The position numbers were made by a program, and so were the translations under genes. The notes beneath the pieces are model-generated. The model was given only the letters and a program-made list of their open reading frames with translations. It made no database searches and had not been told where the DNA came from. Positions 1-5,987 of a DNA stretch of 6,494 bases are shown here, piece by piece; within the stretch, counting starts at the first letter, position 1; every line of letters starts with the position of its first letter. This stretch comes from Paramuribaculum sp. (GTDB lineage Bacteria > Bacteroidota > Bacteroidia > Bacteroidales > Muribaculaceae), in the NCBI GenBank assembly GCA_029058705.1, contig JAIDXA010000224.1:1-6494 (forward strand), written 5' to 3'.

Positions 1-599
1 TCGATGGCCATACCCATAAGCGTATTTATAAGCGAAACGCTGTCAGCGCCCTCGGCTTCGACCGCCTTGGCAATTTCGGTTATATCTGTAACATTTGGGG
101 AAAGCTTGACAATCACAACCCCCGGGAAGGCCCGGCGGACAGCTTTTGTCACCTGAGCCGCACCGGCAGCTGTTGTTCCGAACGCCATTCCGCCCTGCTT
201 CACATTCGGGCATGAAATATTGACCTCAATAGCTTTTATGTCAGTCTGTGAACTCAGTTTTTCACAAACGGCAACATAATCTTCAATTCTGGCTCCTGAA
301 ACATTGACAATCGGTATTGATCCATAATTGGAAATATTCGGATAGATCTTATCAATGAAGTAGTCAACCCCTTTGTTCTGAAGGCCCACGGCATTAAGCA
401 TTCCCGACGGAGTCTCTGCCATACGCGGATAGTCATTGCCCTCACGCGGTTCAAGAGTTGTCCCTTTGACTATGAATCCGCCAAGTCGGGAAAGGTCGAT
501 AAAGTCAGCGAATTCAGTTCCGTAACCAAACGTTCCGGAAGCTGTCAGCACCGGATTCTTGAGCTCCAGTGAGCCTATGTTTACTTTTAAATTTACCAT
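1..599 (-). CDS. pyrD: Dihydroorotate dehydrogenase B, catalytic subunit (type 1B), C-terminus outside window
   Basis: FMN enzyme oxidising dihydroorotate to orotate, the fourth step of de novo pyrimidine synthesis; in type 1B enzymes electrons pass through PyrK to NAD+ in the cytoplasm. Reading the minus strand from the ATG at 599-597 gives an open frame of 199 codons with no stop before the window edge, so about the last third of a usual ~300-residue protein is missing. Visible motifs are NPVLTASGTFGYG (residues 15-27, FMN-side loop), VKGTTLEPREGN (44-55, with the conserved Lys45), TPSGMLNAVGLQNKG (63-77), the active-site loop NISCPNVKQGG (127-137) with Cys130 as the expected catalytic base, and VKLSPN (164-169) with an FMN-contacting Lys165. 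Cysteine rather than serine as base, and pyrK directly upstream, place it in class 1 and specifically 1B. The start codon lies inside the end of pyrK, so the two are probably translationally coupled. Confidence 0.96.
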   Translation of the reverse strand, partial: MVNLKVNIGSLELKNPVLTASGTFGYGTEFADFIDLSRLGGFIVKGTTLEPREGNDYPRMAETPSGMLNAVGLQNKGVDYFIDKIYPNISNYGSIPIVNVSGARIEDYVAVCEKLSSQTDIKAIEVNISCPNVKQGGMAFGTTAAGAAQVTKAVRRAFPGVVIVKLSPNVTDITEIAKAVEAEGADSVSLINTLMGMAI

Positions 600-1363
600 G
601 TCAGATCTTTTATGTCAAATACAGGCCCTTCAGTGCAGACACATACGTTGCCTTTAACTGTTTTTCCCACGCAACACAGACATGCGCCAAGGCCACAGGC
701 CATCATATTCTCAAGCGAAACAAAACATTTAGAACCTGCCTCATGCGCAACCCGGGCAACAGCTTTCATCATCGGGGCCGGCCCGCAACAGTAAATGCAG
801 TCCCATCCTGCCGTCATTTCACTGTTTAATGTGACAACTCCCTTTTGCCCTGCCGAACCGTCGTCGGTCGAGATATGGACACGTCCGATTTTTCTGAACT
901 CGTCAAGCAGGAGCAGATCTGATTCCGAACGCGCTCCCATAAGGAATTCCGGCTCATATCCTTTCTCAACAAGATCGATTCCCAACTGCAACAAAGGCGC
1001 CACTCCGACTCCTCCGCCAACCAACAGCAGACGTCGGCCATCTTCCGGCATAGGGAAACCATTCCCCAAAGGAAGAATCAGGTTCAGACGGCTGCCGGCG
1101 GCAAGTCCAACCAACGCTGCCGTTCCTTCACCTGCAAGCCTGACAAGAAGCCACAATTGATTAACTGATCGATCCGCACGGCAGATCGATATCGGACGAC
1201 GGAGGAATGTCGTCTTGCTTCCTTCAACCGCCACCTGAACAAACTGTCCTGGTCGGACCGACGGAAGCATGGCTCCGTCAGCCGGAACCAGTTTCAAAAG
1301 CGAATATCCCGGACTGAGCCTTCTGTTCTCAATCACAGTAAAATCCTTCATTTCTTTTTTCAT
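593..1363 (-). CDS. pyrK: Dihydroorotate dehydrogenase B, FAD/[2Fe-2S] electron-transfer subunit
   Basis: Electron-transfer partner of type 1B PyrD, passing electrons from FMN through a [2Fe-2S] cluster and FAD to NAD+. The 256-residue length is usual for the family. A ferredoxin-reductase-like FAD domain fills the N-terminal part: GQFV (39-42), the FAD motif RRPIS (55-59) and GEGTAAL (78-84). The NAD-binding domain shows GNGFP (100-104), the glycine-rich GGGVGVAPL (117-125) and YCCGPAPMMKA (191-201). The C-terminal cluster segment has MACGLGACLCCVGK (221-234) and VCTEGPVF (242-249), giving the expected cysteine ligands Cys223, Cys228, Cys231 and Cys243. The start at 1363 is preceded by a good promoter; Met5 (codon at 1351) is a less likely alternative. 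The stop TAA (595-593) lies inside ATGGTAA, overlapping the pyrD start by 7 nt. Confidence 0.96.
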   Translation of the reverse strand: MKKEMKDFTVIENRRLSPGYSLLKLVPADGAMLPSVRPGQFVQVAVEGSKTTFLRRPISICRADRSVNQLWLLVRLAGEGTAALVGLAAGSRLNLILPLGNGFPMPEDGRRLLLVGGGVGVAPLLQLGIDLVEKGYEPEFLMGARSESDLLLLDEFRKIGRVHISTDDGSAGQKGVVTLNSEMTAGWDCIYCCGPAPMMKAVARVAHEAGSKCFVSLENMMACGLGACLCCVGKTVKGNVCVCTEGPVFDIKDLTW

Positions 1364-1388
1364 GATCGGGAATGAGATTTATTTGTTG

Positions 1389-1420
1389 CAAAAATAGTAA
1401 TTCCTGCAAATTCCTACAAA
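1389..1420 (-). promoter_or_regulatory. Bacteroides-type promoter for pyrK-pyrD
   Basis: On the minus strand, TTTG (1420-1417) is followed after exactly 20 nt by TATTTTTG (1396-1389). This is an exact match to the known Bacteroides consensus of a -33 TTTG and a -7 TAnnTTTG. The predicted transcription start is near 1385, leaving a short A/T-rich leader of about 22 nt before the pyrK ATG, without a Shine-Dalgarno sequence. It implies the pyr pair can be transcribed separately from the upstream glycogen genes. The motif and spacing are seen directly; activity is inferred. Confidence 0.7.
1401..1420. repeat. Two tandem 10-bp repeats in the pyrK promoter spacer
   Basis: On the plus strand TTCCTGCAAA (1401-1410) is followed directly by TTCCTACAAA (1411-1420), identical at 9 of 10 positions. 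One copy contains the -33 TTTG of the pyrK promoter, and the other places a second TTTG 10 bp downstream, between the -33 and -7 elements. The repeat unit is about one helical turn, so both copies present the same face of the DNA. It could be an operator, or simply a chance duplication. Confidence 0.5.
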
Positions 1421-1432
1421 CATCATTATTTG

Positions 1433-1475
1433 GAAATAGCGGGATTCGCAAAAATCTGCGACACCCCGCTATTTC
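1433..1475 (-). terminator. Two-part hairpin between glgP and pyrK, possible terminator
   Basis: A perfect 11-bp inverted repeat, GAAATAGCGGG (1433-1443) and CCCGCTATTTC (1465-1475), encloses a second 5-bp stem, TCGCA (1446-1450) with TGCGA (1457-1461), around a 6-nt loop; the two stems are separated by a small asymmetric internal loop. It starts 22 nt past the glgP stop and ends 13 nt before the pyrK -33 element, where a terminator for the glycogen genes would be expected. The sequence after it on the minus strand (CCAAATAATGATG) lacks a proper T-run, so it is not a textbook intrinsic terminator. It may instead stabilise the 3' end of the glgP transcript or be a protein site. Confidence 0.45.
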
Positions 1476-1497
1476 TATAGCATTCAGAAACGTATTG

Positions 1498-4056
1498 TTA
1501 ACCGATCCATTTCACATAGGCAAAATCCTGACGATGCGGCAGATTCGGATTTACCGGAACTATACGATAAGCATATCTGTAAACACCCGGATCCTTGACT
1601 GTATCCGCAAGTTCATAAGTCACGACATTGCCATCTTCGGCAACAGCCTTGAATTGGTTAACCGAATGAAGATGTTCAACTCCATCCTCAATCTGATAAG
1701 AAACAGATTCAAGGCAGAGATCCCGTCCAAGACCGTTTGTGTCTACTTTAATGCGTACATCATAACCGGTGCCGGTAAGACACTGCTTGGGTCCCGAACC
1801 TTCGATGTCGAGAACTTTAATGCCATCCCACGCGTCAACGACTTTATTCTTCCAGGCAACTATTTCTTTTGCAAGATTATAATTGTCAGCCTTGAGCTTA
1901 CCAAAGCGCTTGGCCTCAGGGTCATAGAAACGTTCGATATAATCATCTATCATGCGCTTCATTGTGAAATGCGGAGCGATATGGCCGATTGAGCGTTTGA
2001 TATACTGTACCCACTCCGGCGAATATCCTTTGGAATTCTTCGCAAAATAAAGCGGTATGATTTCATTCTCAAGCATTGCATAGATTGTAGCCGCATCAAG
2101 TTTGTCCTGCTGCGCCTGATCGGTATATGTGCGCTTGTCGGTGAGCGCCCATCCGGCTTGTTCGTTAAAGCGATAGCCTTCGTACCACCATCCGTCAAGC
2201 ACCGAAAAGTTAAGCACACCATTCATCTCGGCCTTTTCGCCAGAGGTTCCCGACGCCTCAAGCGGACGTGTCGGCGTATTGAGCCAGATATCCACACCGG
2301 TAACAAGGCGTTTGGCAACAACCATATTGTAGTCTTCCAGGAAGATTATCTTACCTATAAATTCCGGCCGACGGGAAATCTCCATTATGTGTTTGATCAG
2401 ACCCTGTCCGGCACCGTCTGCAGGATGAGCCTTGCCGGAGAACACAAACTGAACAGGGAACTTCTCGTTATTGACAATCTTGGCCAGACGGTCGAGATCT
2501 GTAAAAAGAAGATGCGCACGCTTGTATGTGGCGAAACGACGGGCAAAACCAATAATCAGCGCGTTTGGATTAATCTTTTCAAGAACACTCACAACCGCCG
2601 ACGGATCGCCCTGATTAGCAAGCCATTTTTCCTTAAAGTCACGCTTGACGAAATTAATGAATTTGTTTTTCATCTGTGTACGCATCTGCCAGATAGCCTC
2701 ATCCGGACATTCGAATATGCCGCTCCAGGCCTTGGGATCGCTTTGGTTGTCAAACACTTGATCACCGAGGTGTTCAGCATAGAAACTTTTCCATTCTGAA
2801 GCTGCCCATGTAGGCATGTGGACACCGTTGGTAACATAGCCGACATGACTTTCCTCCCAGCTATAGCCCTTCCAAATGCCTGCAAACATTTTTTTGGAAA
2901 CCTCTCCGTGAAGCCAGCTCACGCCATTGGCTTCCTGACAGGTGTTCAAGGCAAACACGCTCATCGAAAAGCGTTCGTTGGTATCCGGATTTTCGCGACC
3001 CATATTCATAAGATCAGCCCATGAAATGCCGAGCTTCTCAGGATATTGGTGCATATATTTGTAGAACAACGACTCATCGAAATAATCGTGACCGGCGGGA
3101 ACCGGAGTATGAACAGTGTAAAGCGACGAGCTTCTCACCATTTCAAGCGCTTCTTCAAAGTTAAGCCCTTTTTCCTGAACGAAATCAACCAGACGCTGGA
3201 GATTCAGAAGAGCCGCATGACCCTCGTTACAGTGGTAGATTGTGTTGTCGATTCCAAGACGTTTAAGCATCAGGACGCCTCCGACACCAAGAAGATATTC
3301 CTGTTTGATTCGGTTTTCCCAGTCACCTCCATAAAGTTTATGGGTTATCGGACGGTCAAACTCGCTGTTCATGTCAAAATCCGTATCCATCAGATAGAGC
3401 TTCATTCGGCCGACATTGACACGCCACACATGGCTGTAGATTATGCGGTCATGGAAAGGCACCTCAAGAATCATCGGAGATCCGTCTTCCTCAAGCACCT
3501 GCTCGATCGGAAGCTGGTTGAAGTTCTGCGGTTCGTAATTGGCAATCTGCTGGCCATCGACCGAAAGCGACTGAGTGAAATAACCATAACGGTAGAGGAA
3601 ACCGACAGCTGTCATATCCACACGGCTGTCAGACGCCTCCTTGATATAGTCGCCCGCAAGCACGCCAAGACCGCCGGAATAGATTTTCAGACAGTTGCAT
3701 AGACCATACTCCATTGAAAAATAGCTGACAGAAGGAATGTCTTTTCGCATCGGCTGTGACATGTAGTCATTAAACGAAGCATAGACACGTTCAATACGCT
3801 CCATCATTTCCTTATCATTCTGAATTTCCGACAGACGCTCGGAACTTAAGCGCTGAAGCACCATTACAGGATTTTCACCAGTCGAACGCCAGAGATCGGG
3901 GTTAATGTCGCGGAAAAGCGATTTTGCCTCGCTGTTCCAGACCCACCACAGGTTTTTCGACATTACGTCAAGAGCTTTAAGCTTATGAGGCAGTTCGGCA
4001 ATGATTGTTGCCTCATGCCATACAGGAGCATTTGTTTGACTAACTTTGATTTTCAT
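1498..4056 (-). CDS. glgP: Alpha-glucan (glycogen) phosphorylase, GT35, DUF3417-containing form
   Basis: PLP-dependent cytoplasmic enzyme that releases glucose 1-phosphate from the non-reducing ends of alpha-1,4-glucans using phosphate. The 852-residue length fits the bacterial/archaeal alpha-glucan phosphorylase subfamily (the TIGR02094 type), distinct from the E. coli GlgP/MalP type. Residues ~20-110 form the DUF3417 N-terminal domain (KNLWWVWNSEA at 34-44). The phosphorylase core follows: SYFSMEYGL (111-119), YSGGLGVLAGDYIKEASD (126-143), NEGHAAL (277-283), HTPVPAGHD (316-324), GFARRFATYKRAHLL (503-517), SGKAHPAD (540-547) and the PLP loop EASGTSGEKAEMNG (600-613), with Lys608 the expected Schiff-base lysine. 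A C-terminal beta-rich segment (~760-852) ending in FAYVKW is usual for this subfamily. All expected core motifs are present. The start ATG follows the synthase stop by 37 nt with no terminator, suggesting one transcript. Maltodextrin rather than glycogen could be the preferred substrate; the partner synthase favours glycogen. Confidence 0.95.
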   Translation of the reverse strand: MKIKVSQTNAPVWHEATIIAELPHKLKALDVMSKNLWWVWNSEAKSLFRDINPDLWRSTGENPVMVLQRLSSERLSEIQNDKEMMERIERVYASFNDYMSQPMRKDIPSVSYFSMEYGLCNCLKIYSGGLGVLAGDYIKEASDSRVDMTAVGFLYRYGYFTQSLSVDGQQIANYEPQNFNQLPIEQVLEEDGSPMILEVPFHDRIIYSHVWRVNVGRMKLYLMDTDFDMNSEFDRPITHKLYGGDWENRIKQEYLLGVGGVLMLKRLGIDNTIYHCNEGHAALLNLQRLVDFVQEKGLNFEEALEMVRSSSLYTVHTPVPAGHDYFDESLFYKYMHQYPEKLGISWADLMNMGRENPDTNERFSMSVFALNTCQEANGVSWLHGEVSKKMFAGIWKGYSWEESHVGYVTNGVHMPTWAASEWKSFYAEHLGDQVFDNQSDPKAWSGIFECPDEAIWQMRTQMKNKFINFVKRDFKEKWLANQGDPSAVVSVLEKINPNALIIGFARRFATYKRAHLLFTDLDRLAKIVNNEKFPVQFVFSGKAHPADGAGQGLIKHIMEISRRPEFIGKIIFLEDYNMVVAKRLVTGVDIWLNTPTRPLEASGTSGEKAEMNGVLNFSVLDGWWYEGYRFNEQAGWALTDKRTYTDQAQQDKLDAATIYAMLENEIIPLYFAKNSKGYSPEWVQYIKRSIGHIAPHFTMKRMIDDYIERFYDPEAKRFGKLKADNYNLAKEIVAWKNKVVDAWDGIKVLDIEGSGPKQCLTGTGYDVRIKVDTNGLGRDLCLESVSYQIEDGVEHLHSVNQFKAVAEDGNVVTYELADTVKDPGVYRYAYRIVPVNPNLPHRQDFAYVKWIG

Positions 4057-4093
4057 CTTTTTCTATTAATCGGTGTTTGTTTTTTAATCTGAT

Positions 4094-5734
4094 TTATTTT
4101 TGACGCGCGGCCTCATTGGCAAGCGCGATTTGAAATGCGGTTTCATAGAACGAGACAAACTGTTCCCACTTAGCGCAGGATGCCGTTGCCCGCGCCTTGG
4201 CGGCAATCATTGTTTCAACATCTGCATCACAGCCGCAGAGATATTCCAGGGATTTCGCAATCGAATCCACCACCATCTGATAATTGCTGTCATTGCGCTC
4301 GACAACCACCACACCACAATTCTCAAAATCACTGGTAAACGATCCGCAGACCCACTGTCCGAAACCTGAAAGGGATGTGGTGACCGTCGGGACTCCGAAT
4401 GCCACACTCTCAAGCGGGGTATAACCCCACGGCTCATAATATGAAGGGAAAACCGTTGCATCCATTCCTATCAACAGATCATAATAGGATTTGTTGAAAA
4501 TGCCGTCGTCTCCATTAAGATAACAAGGAGTGTAAATAATTGTAACCGCCCCATGTGTGTCAATGGATCGCATACGGCAAAGAATTGCGTCTTCACCTGG
4601 ATTATGGACGGTATGCGTCATATAAGGGGGTGTGATATTTGCTTCGCCTCCGTTTTCAAGAACATCTGCCAGCGGCTTGACAGGAGCGTCACACCAGGCC
4701 GGAACCATTACAAAAGCAACAACGTCACGCTTAAGCTCTTTGGCCGACAAACTGGCCATTGAATCAAGGAACACATCAAGGCCTTTGTTCCTGTATTCAC
4801 AACGCCCTGATGTCGCAACCAGAAATGCGTCATCGCTTATATCCCTGCCTGTCAGACTGCGGGCAACTGAAAGCAAGGTCTCACGTGCCGAACGTCTGGC
4901 CGCTTCAAATTTTGTTTTTGAAGGAACGAAATTGGGTTCGAATCCGTTAGGCGTCACCACATCGGGCTTTCGCTCCAGAAGCTGTTCACATTCGCGTGCA
5001 GTTATCTCGCTGACTGTCGTAAAACAATCCGCCTGATGCGCCGCTGCTTTCTCAAGGGAATGCTTTGATTCCATGTTAAGTTCACGGGCCATCTGGTCGC
5101 CGTTATATCCTTCCAGATAATCATAAAGCGGCTTCCCATTACCACAAATACTGCGGCCGATGCTTGTTGCATGAGTGGTGAACACCGTTGCGATTTCCGG
5201 TGTCCGCCATTTCAGATAAAGCAAACCCATTCCTGTTGTCCATTCATCAAAATGGGCTATAACCTTTTTTCCCGACAGTCCGAAGTGTCCGTAAAGGCTT
5301 TCTATCACCAGGCCGGCAGCATGCGAAAACGCACACGCCTCATCATAATCTCCATATGCATGAAGTGAATCAACGCCAAAGCGATTCCACATCTCTCCGT
5401 AGAACTCATCTTTAACAGCATACATCCCGTCGAATTTCACCAAAATGGCAAGCGGCTTACCTGGAACAAGCCAACGCCCCACCCTGACTGAGACTCCGTC
5501 AGGAAACAGGGCTGATTTTTTCCAGTCTTTCAGAAGGGTCTTGGATTCTTTGAAAAATGGAGAAGGACTCTGTTCAGACCAGACATCCGGGCCTATAAAA
5601 ACAAGCTTGTCCCCATATAGTTTGTGCAGTGTCTTCGATTTAGTGGAGAGAACAGTATAGATTCCACCTATCTTATTGCATACCTCCCACGATGTCTCAA
5701 ACAACATGTCAAGGTTTTCGTGATTTTCAATCAT
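4094..5734 (-). CDS. Glycogen synthase, GT3 family (eukaryote-like)
   Basis: Glycosyltransferase extending alpha-1,4-glucan chains from a sugar nucleotide. The sequence resembles fungal and animal glycogen synthase (GT3), not bacterial GlgA (GT5). In the 546-residue protein: WEVCNKIGGIYTV (16-28, donor-binding lysine-glycine loop), HFDEWTTG (161-168), TTHAT (186-190), FTTVSEIT (238-245), TPNGF (261-265), SGRCEYRNKGLDVF (309-322), and YYEPWGYTPLE (432-442) with the E-x7-E pair Glu434/Glu442, then TTSLSGFG (452-459). The arginine-rich regulatory helix and phosphorylated tails of eukaryotic enzymes are absent, so control by glucose 6-phosphate or phosphorylation of that kind is unlikely. GT3 enzymes normally use UDP-glucose; this is inferred here. 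The frame is open upstream to an ATG at 5818, but those 28 residues do not fit the family and would span the likely promoter, so the ATG at 5734 is chosen. It lies immediately upstream of glgP. Confidence 0.93.
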   Translation of the reverse strand: MIENHENLDMLFETSWEVCNKIGGIYTVLSTKSKTLHKLYGDKLVFIGPDVWSEQSPSPFFKESKTLLKDWKKSALFPDGVSVRVGRWLVPGKPLAILVKFDGMYAVKDEFYGEMWNRFGVDSLHAYGDYDEACAFSHAAGLVIESLYGHFGLSGKKVIAHFDEWTTGMGLLYLKWRTPEIATVFTTHATSIGRSICGNGKPLYDYLEGYNGDQMARELNMESKHSLEKAAAHQADCFTTVSEITARECEQLLERKPDVVTPNGFEPNFVPSKTKFEAARRSARETLLSVARSLTGRDISDDAFLVATSGRCEYRNKGLDVFLDSMASLSAKELKRDVVAFVMVPAWCDAPVKPLADVLENGGEANITPPYMTHTVHNPGEDAILCRMRSIDTHGAVTIIYTPCYLNGDDGIFNKSYYDLLIGMDATVFPSYYEPWGYTPLESVAFGVPTVTTSLSGFGQWVCGSFTSDFENCGVVVVERNDSNYQMVVDSIAKSLEYLCGCDADVETMIAAKARATASCAKWEQFVSFYETAFQIALANEAARQK

Positions 5735-5764
5735 AAATTTCTTCAAATGAATAGAATTTCGACA

Positions 5765-5797
5765 CAAAGTTACAATTTTTTTACCTAACCACCTAAA
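5765..5797 (-). promoter_or_regulatory. Likely promoter of the glycogen synthase-phosphorylase operon
   Basis: The minus strand carries TAACTTTG (5772-5765), an exact match to the Bacteroides -7 consensus TAnnTTTG. About 21 nt upstream is only a weak -33 candidate, TTTA (5797-5794), inside a T-run. The predicted transcription start is near 5761, giving a leader of about 27 nt, A/T-rich and without a Shine-Dalgarno sequence, before the ATG at 5734. Its position between the ATGs at 5818 and 5734 is the main sequence argument for the shorter synthase. Confidence 0.55.
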
Positions 5798-5933
5798 AAC
5801 TACTCGATTCTTGTTCAATTTCTTTTACAGACATCCCCAGAAACCCGCATCAAAAGCCAAAAAGACGAAAATAACACAGCTGCTGCCGCAATTTGAAATC
5901 TTTTTGCTATAATTGCATGTTAATTCTGACACA

Positions 5934-5960
5934 GCGAAATGTCACACAAAGTAATTTCGC
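5934..5960. repeat. 7-bp inverted repeat upstream of guaD
   Basis: GCGAAAT (5934-5940) and ATTTCGC (5954-5960) are perfect inverted copies with a 13-nt spacer, centred about 41 nt before the guaD ATG. Depending on where transcription starts, this is either a dyad operator or a hairpin in the leader. No T-run follows, so it is not a terminator. A 7-bp match of this kind can also arise by chance. Confidence 0.35.
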
Positions 5961-5987
5961 CGACAACAAACTAAATCACAACATATT

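Larger units (their letters stand above)
5735..5987. other. Divergent intergenic region between the glycogen operon and guaD
   Basis: 253 nt separate the chosen synthase start from the deaminase start, with the genes pointing apart. It contains the synthase promoter on the minus strand and an inverted repeat near the deaminase. On the plus strand no full Bacteroides promoter was found. The best partial matches are TATAATTG (5908-5915) and TAATTCTG (5921-5928), each one base off TAnnTTTG; the latter has a TTTG at 5892-5895, but at 25 nt, longer than the usual 19-21. No convincing small ORF or RNA gene was seen. Confidence 0.6.

Noticed and set aside
1372..1992. 206-codon plus-strand open frame beginning in the glgP-pyrK gap
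   Set aside because: Mostly antisense to the glgP C-terminus; the translation has no recognisable domain and glgP is unambiguous on the other strand.
2158..3702. Two long plus-strand open frames (2158-2799 and 3046-3702) within glgP
   Set aside because: Shadow frames opposite a highly conserved phosphorylase; no family motifs and no promoter evidence.
4100..5660. Several plus-strand open frames opposite the glycogen synthase
   Set aside because: Antisense shadows of a conserved gene with no recognisable protein features.
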